A DNA stretch of 64,000 nt. Origin: Nymphaea colorata (Eukaryota; Streptophyta; Magnoliopsida; Nymphaeales; Nymphaeaceae). Under the pieces are notes generated by a model. The model had not been told where the DNA came from, did not search any database, and worked only from the letters and a program-made list of their open reading frames with translations. Position numbers and translations under genes: made by a program. Where the stretch lies: assembly GCF_008831285.2 (NCBI RefSeq), contig NC_045140.1:26802131-26866130 (forward strand). Reading direction: 5' to 3'. Shown one piece after another: positions 46,884 to 59,166 of this stretch. Within the stretch, counting starts at the first letter, position 1, and every line of letters begins with the position of its first letter.

Positions 46884-49293
46884 CTTTGTATGGAATAGTC
46901 TTCTTCAGTCTTCCATCCAAAAGAAGGGAACTCACAACGATTGAAACCTTCAGTACAAATGTGTCAGGCAAGACAAAAACTACACTTTTCTTCTCATGTT
47001 CTTTTAAGAGGGGAAAAAACAATTTTGAAGTGAAAATTCTAAGATGGTACGATATCTCTCCACCGCGTGTAGCTTTTCTTCTCCTGCAGACCTCTCTGTA
47101 CCTTTGAAATGCGTTCATGCACACATTGCCTGCTGTTTCCTCCTAAAATTAAGGCCCCCGTCTTCTGCAACCACTCCCATTTCCCAACCGCTCCCTCTAA
47201 AATCTGTTTTTATATATATATGTGTGTGTGTGTGTGAGAGAGAGATTTGTTTGTTTTATGGCACGCATTTCTGTGAATAATCGGCAGATTGCAGCCGGTA
47301 ACGTGCTTCACAGAGTGAAGGTATCGTGGTCGTGAATTTTTGCCACAGAATTCCGAGATGAAAGAAGAAGATGATGCCTTTTCTCAACTGTAACACCTCA
47401 GAACTGTTGTTCTCAACATCTTATGGCTATTGACAAGAGGAATATGTTGATCAATACACGTGCCTTTTACAATGGGAAGAACTGACTTTTGTAGTCCATT
47501 CTATTGTCTCCACCTTCTTTTCACTTTTGACTGAAAGCGCGGCAGATGCTTCCTTTCTGTTCTATTATATCACACGCACATATCCGTTTCCTTCTCGTGC
47601 TTGGACAGATCGCGTCCCTACCCATGTTGGGTAGCCAAAGTTTATCCTGTCTTTTGGTCCAAAGACTAAGGAGACAGACATGTTCTTCTCTTCTGTAAAC
47701 GAAGAGAAGGAGAGAAAACTTCCAAACAATCATCCTGATAGATTTAAGGCTTCCCCAGAAGATTTACGATGAAAATGAAAGGTGTTATCTTCTCTTTTTA
47801 AGCCTTTATATTAAGAAATATTTTGTACAAAACGCCCGTAATCAGGTTTTTGTGCGTTCTTCTTTTTCTTTTTTTTGTCCGAATTGTGCAAATTAATGCA
47901 GATAATTTCGATGTAGATAGGACATTGAGCTCCACTTGACCCACTATCCACTGACTTTTCCTTTCATATATATATATATAAAAGAAAGAGGAAAGAGAGT
48001 ACAAGGAGGAAGAAGAAGAAGGGCGGGCACTGAAAGGAATCGAGAAGGAAATAAGAAATTAATATACTGAAAATATTCGAGTACGTGTGACCTGTTTGAG
48101 ATGACAACCGATTGACCGCTGTCTCTATGCGTATTATTTATTTTTCCTAGTTATATTATTGTCTTTCATCGTTTGTACTCTTTGTCTCTTTTTTCTTTTT
48201 CTTCTTTCTTTTCGGTCTGCTTTCACTGTTTCTCTTTTAAATTAGAAAAGTGGCGAAGCCGCAGAAAGGAATGGACGTCGCGGCCTAGTTTCTTGTTCCC
48301 TCTCCGATTTTACAAGTCAACCAATTTCACTTTCCAGAAAAAAATCTGATTTCTTTGGGAAATTTGAAGCGCAGGATATCGAGCTAGCCGTAGAAATGTT
48401 CAACCTACGTAAATGGGATAAAGCCGAGGAGGAGGTGCAGGATTTAGTAGTGAAATATTATATATCTAGTGGGTGGGGGGCAGGAGGCCGTATATATATA
48501 TATATATATATATCCAAATGTTGAACAGCACTCCTACTGCCGTAGTAAATAATGCAAGTACCTTATACTAAGGTAAATGCGCATTTAAGTTGTTGTGGTA
48601 ATAAAAATTGAAATAGCTCTTAAAGCAATCTTTTATGCATACATTAGATTCTTAAAGTAGTTGGGAAACTACATAGAACAAAAATTCATTAACGCTGACT
48701 ACCTCTGTTCTCTAGAAACTTTTTATATTATGAATCCTAACTATAATTCCAAAAGATAATGATTGATCAGTCCTTTCCTTTACTTTACCGTGAGTGACAG
48801 ATAGTACAGCGGTTCGATGCAAACGCACTGCATTAGCAGTATGTTGTGAACCCTTGGAGGAACAATTCACCAACATAATATATACTGAAAACTAAGCTGG
48901 AAGATAACTCAAAGTTAATTTGGCTTATTAAAATCATATTGGATGCATGTGGCAGGTGGGATGTCATCTGTATTTATATATATATATATATAAGACATTG
49001 AGTGACATCCTGAAATTCTGGTAAAGGATAATATGATTCTTCTTCTACTTCATTCTATTAAAATCGTCTAGATTCCATCTACACAGGTACTCCAGCAACT
49101 CTAGTCTACACAAGCCAGAATATGGCTATAAATAGGTTGTGGTCACCCAATATCGATGAGGGGGGATGCAGGAATTGATCATAGGTTCCAGATGGGTTTT
49201 ATGTGTCCCACGAACTGCCTTTAGTGGCTATAGGTTATCAAGGCATCTTGCTTCAATAATTGGACATGGCTACATGGGACTTAATGTGGTATG

Positions 49294-49295
<2 letters not shown>

Positions 49296-49358
<63 letters not shown>
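49296..49358. repeat. compound (TA)n(GA)n microsatellite
   Basis: TA to about 49334, then GA to 49358. It has the same order as the compound runs at 9807 and 20105. Confidence 0.93.
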
Positions 49359-51685
49359 AAGAACATAAGGACATGAATAAACTAGTTACTCGGTCCTTTA
49401 ATTTTTAAGCTTCAAAATAAAGAAAGAGAGACAGAGATAGTTGTTTTGGCACCAATAGAAATCTTAGTCCCCTACTGCTCCCATCATGGAAACCGGGATG
49501 AATGATGGGGGCCGACCATTTAGAAGAATGCTCAACCATCGACACCAGCAACAACACAACTAGTGTTAGCGATTTGCCATCTCTTAATTGCCACCATGAT
49601 ACCGGCCAAGTGATGTCGTTGCGGGCAAGAGGATGCCCTATGATCGACTTGTGCTCGATTGTCTAAATTGGACTTTGCTTGCTTCAGTTTCTGCAAATTA
49701 AACTACCTTCAACTCTAAACGCAAATTCAACTAAGCCATTCATGTAGTAAAGCTTTCATCCCCAGTTCAACTTGTTCACGTTTGTGGGCTCATTACCTCC
49801 CTTTGTCCACACGAGGTTTTTCAAGAAATTTAATGGAGTAATTATGGTATTTGAGCTGAAGATGCAGGATCAAATACGACTCCTTCTCACCCAAAAATCC
49901 TTCATTCTCATGATCTCATTTCTTCTGCCACTGCACAATGCTTTCTCACATCCCATTACTTGATTAATAGCCAATGCATATGCAGTACTTTTCAAGAACA
50001 TGCCTCCTGATCACTTGACTCCTTCATGTACTGCTTTCTGTATATTCCTTTTGATTCGTTTACTGCTTGGTCCCTATAAAGACGCTTCTCCCCCCAATTA
50101 CAGATGTCACACAAGGGGAAGCATAAACACACGAACATGGCATGTGGCCTTCTGTGTTTTACTCACCTCTTACTGTTCACCGTGTGGCAGAAACCTTTTA
50201 AAGTCGTCGTTTCTGAAACATGTTGTAGACGACCGAACAGCTTCGTTCTAATATTCTTCTTCTGGACGGTGCATGGCTGTTACATTACCTCTACGCTACT
50301 TATACAGGGATACCAAACTACCCCCCTAGTTGGCTACTTCTAAGATGCATGATGAAAAGGAATCCGCCACCGCCACCAGCGCCGCTGCCGCCGCCGCCAA
50401 CCCACGGTCGCCCCCACCACTCATGGAGGAGAGAACTTGGGATGGATGGTGGCGCATGCCCCACCACAGAAGGAGAGATCATATTTTAAAAGCCAAAGGG
50501 GATGTAGGAGGTGGCCGTAAGCTTTCGTAGCATGTACCCAGCAACCGACACCTCTCTTGGCAGGCTACGGCCATGAGGAACCGCATCTGCTCTTTAATGA
50601 CAGATCATCAGCAGCAAAGTATTTGAAGCTGAGAGAGAGATGGTGGTGGACAAGATGTAAGAGAGTGGAAAATGATGACGGAGAAGATACCGCTTGCCTC
50701 AAATCTCTGTCTTCACTTTTTTATATACGACTCGTGCCTCTTTGTTACAATAAACTTTCCTTGCCTTTTCTTTCTTTTTGTTTCTCTTTTTTCTCTCATG
50801 CCTAAGGATCCAGCTGCCCTTCCCTTTTGTATTCATCAGTTGGGCATATTGGGCTTGATAGCAACCAGCATTTATTAAATCACCATAGGATGCCCACCTT
50901 CAATCATCACGGTGTCTTGTGTTATTATTATAAGAAAGCCCCGGCATCTACTCTTTTTCTAACTGCAAACATAAAAGCAGCTGCAGCTTAAAGAAATTTA
51001 TTTTAGAAAAGCAAAAGCAGTGCTTTCAAACTTGAACCTTAATTTCTAACTTAAGCTTTAGGTTTTGAACATTTCTCCATCAATGGCAAGCATGACGTAT
51101 ATTTCGGCACATTATTTCTCGAGTTTACAAACGATAGCAAGCATGACACTCAATTGATGAGTGTATTCTCGGTCTACCTAAGCCCTGAAGTTATTCAAAA
51201 CCTTGAAAGCAGAGGTATGACTTTGGGGTTTTATGCTGAATGTAAATTTTCGGCATGTATCACCTTATATCAGACGATAGGAGTTGTATTGATTGATCCC
51301 TCCCCACGGCTCAAGGCTTTGCGGATGCCTCAACCCGTTTCGGTTTTGTATTCGCCAATATTTTGATAAAGAATTAATTTTTATTTTAGGAAAAGGTCGA
51401 TTCCTGCAGCATGTAGTTTAAATTTATGTAGCAAGTTCTTCACAACATTGGACTAGAGTTGAGAACATTGGCCACACATTTTTATTGGCAATCTTTGAAC
51501 TACAGCCAAAGCCTGCCAAAGTTTGACTGGTCAGTAGTGAAGAAAAGCTGAAGGCACTAAAGTAGTTGCATTTGATCTAACCACTTGAATTAAGAAGCAA
51601 AGGTAAAGACAAGTCTTATGTGGCTGTTGTCGGGAAAAATTTGGCTCACATTCGAGTGAGTAAGGTTTAAAAACCTGCCACTCAA

Positions 51686-51820
51686 GAGAAGAGGCTCTAA
51701 GGTTCCTCCGTTCCTCAACTAGAATGAATGTAGAGAAGAGACTATAAGGTTCCTCCCTTCCATCAACTAGAATGAATATTGGGATTTGAGTGGAGTATGA
51801 TATACCCATCAACTAGAATG
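51686..51820 (+). repeat. imperfect ~47-bp tandem repeat
   Basis: Units near 51686-51732 and 51733-51779 share gagaagag, taaggttcctcc and caactagaatgaat. A partial third unit with catcaactagaatg ends near 51820. Confidence 0.8.
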
Positions 51821-53004
51821 TCACAGCTATGCTATATCCTTTAAAGTGAATGTGGCTCACATCAAGAATGTGGCCCATGTTAGGAACATGAGTCACGGAC
51901 AGACATTATTTTCCAAAAAAAACTCCAAGTGAGCGCACGTTTGATTTCATGACTTGCAAAAAACAATTTGAGAACATCCAAAAGGTAAGAGTATCCAGGC
52001 GTGTCCTTGATTATGGACAGCCCCCTTTTTGAATTTTAAACAACCCCATTTTCTTGCTGTCCAAAGCTCTATGGCTAAAGGGGCATCATTTCCAAATTCC
52101 TGTCCCCCCTCATAGCTATTGCTGAAAGATTTAGAATGCAGCCATGTGACAATGACAATGACATTGACATGAACCACGAACGAACTGGAGTGAGTTTTAG
52201 TTCGGTTTCTTTTGGAGGAAAAAGGAGCAAGAGAACATCAGCTTTTACTGGATTCAGAAAAGATATTCTTTTTTCATATTTATTTCTGTGAGTAAAATAT
52301 ATTTTGTAATAAAAAAGGTAATAGGCACTACGCAAAATGCAAAAAAACTAATAAAGTATCATAATCTATTTGCCGAGCCCATATATATATATATATATCG
52401 ATGATCATATATTAGGAATGAGAAAGTTATGAAAAGGTTATGACTGTTTTGAAAGGTCAGGACTCATGAGTAAAGTGATCTGATTATGTCTCGGCCTATA
52501 TCACTTTAATTCATGTGGCTCTAATATCTGCAAAAATCAGGGCCAATCTATAAACTGAGGGAAAATTGCCATTTAGACTTTCATAAATATAAGTAAGGTT
52601 ACGGTTTTCAGAGCTCTACGAATAAGAGATTTGTCTTGTGCAGTATAAAAAAAAAATTGAACCCTTCAAATATATAGCAAAATGATTAAAGGTCACATTA
52701 TATAAATATGTAAAGCTTGAGGTGCTCTGTTATATTTAAATGTTTAGGGTTCACCAATATGTAAATAAAATTATTTGTGGAATGATGAGCAACTGCCCAC
52801 ACAAGCCTAGGCTCCGTCTCTAACTACGATAGCTTCCTCTAACTTTCACCAATAATAAGCATGAATGGTTATGCCTTTTGACAATGTCACAAAGGGTCAC
52901 CGCCAGATTTGTTCCAGTTCTGAACTCAGCGCCCAATTGACATATAACACGGGACTTGTATGATTACCGTTCTCAAGATGTTAAAAACAGAACGCCTGTG
53001 GCAT

Positions 53005-53212
53005 CAAACAGTGGACAGGTGAACATGACAGGCCTGGGCAAAATTATACACAAAAATGCCTTTATTTTGGTGTCTTGCGTTTATCTCCCCAAAACGAACT
53101 CGTTTGTTTAATGTTCTCGAGATGTCAGACAAGTGCATGCAAACAGTGGACAGGTGAACATGACGGGCCTGACCAAAATTAGATGCGAAAGTACCTTTCA
53201 TTTGGCGCCATG
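53005..53212 (+). repeat. 135-bp tandem duplication (second copy partial)
   Basis: The block caaacagtggacaggtgaac begins at 53005 and again at 53140. Similarity continues through gggcctg...caaaatta and fades near 53212. The sequence before each copy (ctcaagatgt / ctcgagatgt) is also related. Confidence 0.85.
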
Positions 53213-53886
53213 CCTGTTCCATATGATAAAACACCGGACAGAGTGGAACGGCACAGAACTGTTGTGTCACGGCGTGTGGGCTTGTCCCCTCTCAAAAAGC
53301 TTACCAGATTTCAGTTTGTTACTGTTGCCACCGTCCTATTGATCCTCGTCCAAAAGCACGGACGTTTGATTTGTTACATCATGATCAAACCTTGAAACTA
53401 ATACTCTTCCAGACTATTAGTGATAAAACAAGCACGTTTAAAAGCATTCTATTAAATCCCGATAATTCAAGGAAAGAGGTCATGAGGGCCTCAAGGAAGC
53501 TGGTCGGAATACAGGCATATGAAAGGGTATGTCTCTAGCTCGACTTCTCTAAGTGCTATGTCTCTGTACATGTAGTGGTACAATATGATACTTGAGTTAT
53601 TTCTCTATACATTTGGTGGTATAATATGATAATTAAGTTGAAAAATGCACCACTATTGTTGTGAACACTGATGCAACTTAACACCTTGAGGCAGAACGAA
53701 AAGGGAGAGCCTTCAATCTCTTTTCGGCATGATAAGTTGTGAACCTTCACTTACCCAAACGACATCACGATGCATGGTCAATGCCAGCAAGAATACATAA
53801 GAGGAACCTTTCCAAAGCAACCTCGGGAAAGCCCCAGTCACCAAGTCCCGTTTACAAGAACACCACCATGGAAAACTCAGCTGCAG

Positions 53887-53936
53887 AATGCCGGTTGCAA
53901 CCCAACTTCAGAATGACGGTTGCAACCCAACTTCAG
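53887..53936 (+). repeat. two-copy 25-bp tandem repeat
   Basis: Units 53887-53911 and 53912-53936 (core ggttgcaacccaacttcag) differ at one base. Confidence 0.95.
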
Positions 53937-54963
53937 AGACACTGTACGCTAGACATTGTAAAGACTAGCCCCACCATGTCGTAATAGGCATTGCTTCCTA
54001 AAAGAGGACCAACCATTATATGCACTAAAAGGTTACAAGTAAAGCATATCCATGATTGAACTCGTTTTATAATTTTAAATCCACGTACTAAGGAATTAAT
54101 CCCCCGGAAACAAAAATGACATGATAGACACATGTTAAATCGACGTATCATGAAAGAAATCCCGGAAACAAACACAATATGATCGATACATGCTCACTAA
54201 GAGTTCGGCTTTTGTAACATCAGTCGCATTAACAAAGAACAGATTATTCGCGTTTCATTCATACAAGATGCAGTAAGACTAGAAATATGACCTTAAACAC
54301 ACTTTTTCCACCGTCCGAATGATGGTACACTGCCTAATTAGAATTTATAAAACCATGGCCCTGTCAATGTTTTATAGTGACAAGGTACAGCACCGGCTGA
54401 TTTCTGAACTCCTGCGTCTCAGAATAAGATGTTGATGTCTTCATCACCAGTCTCTCATGATCTGAACGATAATTTGGAATTGGCAGTTTGAAGCATCTCA
54501 TTTGAAAGAAAGGGCAACAATTACTTTACCCAAAGGACGGAGATGGAGCAAAGCGTGAAACACAGCTGTTCCGACACACATTACACAGAAGAAATGGACA
54601 TCATGGAGCGCCATTACCTTCAAAACATCCTCCCGTGCCCATATCATTGAAAAAATAGTCAAGAAGACCAATCCTGTTCTTCCCATAGAACTCACAAGGA
54701 AGAATGCACTTCCAATAGTTACTATCTGCAGAAACGTGCACCAAAAGTTCACTTGCAGATTGCCCAAACCTCCTCCCCTCCCCTTCCCCCCAAAAAAGAC
54801 CTTCCCAGAACCTGCATGAAGTACTGCCTATCACATTACAAAGAACATCAATGACACATCATCGTGAGAAGATGCATAAAACAGTAGGCCTTCATCTTCC
54901 TTGGAAACCATTTGATATCAAGCTTCAACCATACATTCACTCCACATCGCATTTGGACATTGT

Positions 54964-57900
54964 TCACCGCCTAAAAGCATTCTTCGTTTCATCTGACCTG
55001 CCTTGCAGGTAGAAAGTCCTCCCACGAACACTTTCAGCTATAGTAGACCTTCCCCCTTCTTCGGTGCCATATATGCTCTTTTGAGCTGCATCCAAGAAAT
55101 TTCGGCCAGAAGCCCGTTGGTTACTTGCTTCCCTGGCATCTGCTTCTGATGCTTTCTTAAGGCGTCTCCATCGTTGGTCATCATGCACATCAGCATCAAG
55201 TTGCATCTGACGCAATCGTGCTGCCTTCTCTTCTCCAGAAAGCCTCCCAGGCTGGTTCCTGTTTAGATGAGCATCTAAACGGCCAGTCTTAAACCCATCC
55301 TCCACATGATGATTGTCAGATACAATATGATGACTAGGGCGTATAGATCGCTCATGATATTCTCTTTTATGGCTATCTCCAATCTTGTCAACTCTCGATG
55401 AATGGATGTGAGATTTGTCATTCCTACTTTTTTCCCTTTCACCATCATCATAATCAATTTCTTGACCTTTCTTCCTAACACCATTGTATTCATCATGATC
55501 TCGACTTCTGTTTCTTTCCTTTTCCCTCTCACTGCTTCGGTTACTTTTCCAATCATTCCTTGGAACATTCTGCCTACGTTCAGTCCGATCTTCATCTGCT
55601 TCTCGAATATCTTTCTCCTTAACCATACCTGACCCATCATGTTGGCTTCTTTTCTTGCTGTCTTTCCTTCTGCCATCTATTTCTCGACCATCCTTCTTAG
55701 CTACACTTGGATGATCATGATGGTGGTGACTTCTCTTCCTCCTCCGGTCCCCCTCACTCTCATCAGTCTCATCTCCCACCTCCTCATCCCTTGAATGACT
55801 ACCATGTCCTGATTTCTTGTGTTCATGTCGCTTCTTCCTCTTCTCTTTCTTTTCTTCCATCTATTAGAAAAGAAAAAAGTGTTTACATTATAGTTCAGAC
55901 TTCAAATAGAAAATGCAAAACTTTTTTGGATGACAACTAGAACTTACAGATCTTTTAATGGCATCCATCTTGATTGGATTGTTTTTTATCCTTGCAAGGG
56001 CTTCTTGCTCCTTTTGACGAATCAAAAGCAGTGGATCAGAGTGCAGCTTTCTCCAAGCATCGTTTGCAGATTGAGGTTTATCCGTTGAGAATAAGGCTCC
56101 AGGAGCAGACGATTGCTGCAGGAAAAATTAAAGCAGCGAAAATTTATAACATGAACAGCAGAAACGGGAATAGGCACCCAAGTCAAGAAAAAGGAAATTT
56201 AAAGAGTTAAAACAGTATACTCTATGAGCTGTATAGCATTTCTGTTCAGAAGCAGTAACTACTGTCATCTGATAAGTAGAGATGGAAGCAGAACAAGTAT
56301 GACACCCACACCATGCTATTGTGTTAATCATATGTTTTCATCGCAACATGAATAGCTAGTCACATCCTAGTAGAAAAAATTAACCTCAAAATCAAATCAA
56401 TATTATTTGCAAGAATGAACCAATAATGGCCAGTCATAGACAGCTTATATTCTCATAGTTCACTCCTTCCTCTTCCATATATGGCAACAGTTCCTAAAAG
56501 AACATATCAAGGGAAGCAGACCCATCCTTATGGAGACAATAAGCGAAATCACTGAATGTGTAACAGGTACAAGTCATAAATCTAACTGAGAATCAAAACA
56601 GATAGAATCAAGTTTAGAATCTTTAGATTAACATGTGTGTGACGGCCCAGTCCAACATTAACCTAAACTTGATCTAGCAACTTTTGACTTATCCCATAGC
56701 GGGCTTCAATTCACAACCAATAGGGCTACAAAACCAAGACACAAGTAGTATGAGACCAGGTATGACCATCAATATTTCTTAAATTCTTACTAGCATGTGC
56801 TTGTGTTGCTTTTTTTTCAATCAAATCCATTTAAGACACAAAAAGGTTTGCTGTATACGGAGATCTTTTCAACAATCCACAACATGTATAAAATTTAGTT
56901 CAACAATTAACATACTTCTAAAACATATTCACTTAAAACATTTTTAGGTTGTGTTTGATAGCCTCGGATCTTACATCCAAGGCTACATAAAAAAGTGTGC
57001 TTTGGGAGATCCTAGGACCTCAGATCACCACGGATCTCAAATCTGTGGTGAAACAAACACAACCTTAAGGAAAGGGCTTGCCACCACAAGGCATTTAACA
57101 TGATTATTTAGTAGAACTACATCCTTGCCCATTACCGATCCTTACACAAGGCCCACTTGACTAAACTTCAAATAGTTCCTCCTTTTCCATAATTATCCTA
57201 GAAGATTAGGAATCCACCTTTGCCCTTAACTAATTTTTCAGGTTCTGCATCTTATTTACTTTAATTCATTGATTTGATGCTCAATGGATGACACCAAAAC
57301 AATATGAAAGATTCAGCATTAGGATCAAAATAAGTTTTTTAGAACTGCCTTTCTTCATTGGAGGAGTTTGTTTGAAAATAGCTGTTTCTCTCTGCATGTT
57401 CAGGAGCAGGTTAAGTTCCGAAAGCAGAACTAGTTTTAATGGTAAATCAGATTTTTTAACATGTTTTGAATGTCAACCAAGCAAGTTGTAGTCCCATCCT
57501 ATGCATTCAAAAGTCTCACCCAATACCAGGGCTCTCTAGGCGGAAGTTTAGAGCCTAGGACCTGCTTACAACACAACCAGGGAAACCCCCCACCCCACCC
57601 CCAAAACAACCCAAAATATATTTTAATGTATGGGCTGTTCTTTCATTTGCAATTTTCAAATTAATCTTTTGGACTTACTTTATTAAGTCCTGACAAGGCA
57701 GATCCCATCTAGACAATTCACTGGGTTTTTCAGGGGACCCGCTGACCTAGATGCAGACTAAAGCCTTCTCTAGTCACTTGCCATCTCCATATATCATCCC
57801 AATCTTACGCAAAAAACTTGATAACCAAACCAAAGCAGGATTCCCATACTTCAATTGGCATCAGAAAATACCTTGCAATGATATTGACTCCAAACCTGAG

Positions 57901-59166
57901 GAAAACTGCATACGCATGATTATAACACGTTCAAATTTCAATTGCAGAAAAAGGAATAAGCACCCAAAGTGCTTGTTTTCTTCAACAATATCATCCATTT
58001 ATCAGAGCCCCCTTCACCCTGGTAGCTGGAATTGATTCAGTATCCAAGTAAAGTAGGCAAAATAATCCTGTGGAATTAGGATGTAACTGTTGGACGCAAG
58101 AGGGAACTTCTGATAGTCCATCTCCTGGCAGTTCTGCCGGCAATTTAAGTTGCAACAACAAACTTCAAATAGGTCGAGCAACAAGTTGACCAACTTCCCC
58201 CTTGATGAAATATGTGTGGAATTCCTACAGCCTGAAGGTGGCAGAAAAATGGCGGTACGGGTAATGAAAATCTGCTATTCCGATTTAGGGTTAGAAACCG
58301 TTAATGGTTTATCACGTAAAGTTCCCTTTTCATGTAAATCTAGTACCCAATACGGCATTATAGTAGACAAACAACCAAACGGCAAACTTGACGCTAACAT
58401 GAGGGAGGAAGCTCACTGCTCAGAACAGAAACCTGGATCAACACAGGCCAACAAAACAAGGGGTGATTGTTCGCCCGATTTACAATTAGAATTGGAGAAC
58501 CATCGAAACATAATAAGTTACTATTATCCTACGAAAACCTCAAATCTCCTAGAAGGGCAAAGGAAAATGAAGAGATAGGCAAACTCTTCTCTCGAGATAG
58601 GTACCAAGATCAGAATTTACTAAACAATTTTTGGGAACTTAGAAAGCGGAAGCAGATCTTCCCTGAAAAGAAACTTGTCTTCACCTATGGAGGAAAGGAC
58701 GAAAGGGAAAAAAGGAAAAAGGGAAATAAGATAAAACTTACGATAGAAGCCTCTTTGGAAGTCCCGGCAGCGGAGGTCCCAGCAGCGGAAGTCCCGGCTG
58801 GGGGTGGAAGGGTTTCGACTTCGAGCGCCTTGAATCCCTCAGAACTGCTCTTTCCCACAGCCAGCCCCGAATCGTAAAGGAACTCCAACCTCTCCTGCTT
58901 GCTGCAACATTATCACGACAACATAATGAGAAATTGAACGCTGAGAGAGAGAGAAAGAGAGGGAAGGGAGAGACGTACGGGACAAGGCCAGCCTGTTCCT
59001 GCAATAGGCGGAACTCCTGGCGCTCCCTTTCTTCCTGGATCTGCTTCTTGAACTCCTCCAACTTCTTCTCCTCCGCCAGCTGCTTCTGCTCCGCCTTCCA
59101 CACGTTCTCGATGTTCCGGAGGCTGCCTGTGTGCCATCCTTTCTTGTTCAGAAACTTGAGCGCCAT
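54964..59166 (-). CDS. CWC25: CWC25 homologue, pre-mRNA splicing factor (4 exons, 470 aa)
   Basis: Exons on the minus strand: 59166-58979, 58901-58742, 56115-55948 and 55860-54964; phases agree. The protein starts with the CIR N-terminal domain of CWC25 (MALKFLNKKGWHTGSLRNIE, then the charged stretch QIQEERERQEFRLLQEQ and AGLVP). Exon 2 continues with the family signature KQERLEFLYDSGLAVGK. Exon 3 carries WRKLHSDPLLLIRQKEQEAL followed by RIKNNPIKMDAIKR. Exon 4 is a long Lys/Arg/Glu/Asp/His-rich tail with many Ser-Arg and His-Asp pairs, typical of plant splicing factors. It ends in a conserved block (RLSGEEKAARLRQMQLDADV, and later GTEEGGRSTIAESVRGRTFY). From family knowledge, CWC25 joins the spliceosome after Prp2 remodelling and promotes the first transesterification step. 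A three-fold Ala-Gly-Thr-Ser-Ala repeat ends exon 2. Intron 2 is 2.6 kb and holds a small MITE. The start is the first Met, exactly where the family begins. Confidence 0.94.
56947..57064. mobile_element. Tourist-like MITE (118 bp) in CWC25 intron 2
   Basis: The element begins ggttgtgtttg and ends caaacacaacc, a perfect 11-base terminal inverted repeat. It is flanked on both sides by TTA (56944-56946, 57065-57067), the 3-base target duplication typical of PIF/Harbinger-derived MITEs. It has no coding content. Confidence 0.75.

Larger units (their letters stand above)
44938..54963. other. gene-free region between LAS and CWC25
   Basis: LAS is transcribed leftwards, so its promoter and leader lie just right of 44938. 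The leader region reads as pyrimidine-rich on the LAS strand (GA runs at 44970-45003 on plus). The rest is mixed to AT-rich DNA with microsatellites (45532-45555, 46838-46879, 47948-47960, 48489-48512, 49296-49358). It also holds imperfect tandem duplications at 51686-51820, 53005-53212 and 53887-53936. The 54300-54963 part is the 3' flank of CWC25, where minus-strand frames at 54498-54834 show no known domain. A small GC-rich frame at 50345-50530 is mentioned under findings. No gene is supportable. Confidence 0.6.

Noticed and set aside
54498..54834. Two overlapping minus-strand frames downstream of CWC25
   Set aside because: They most likely lie in the CWC25 3' flank. There is no domain and CWC25 is already complete at 54964.
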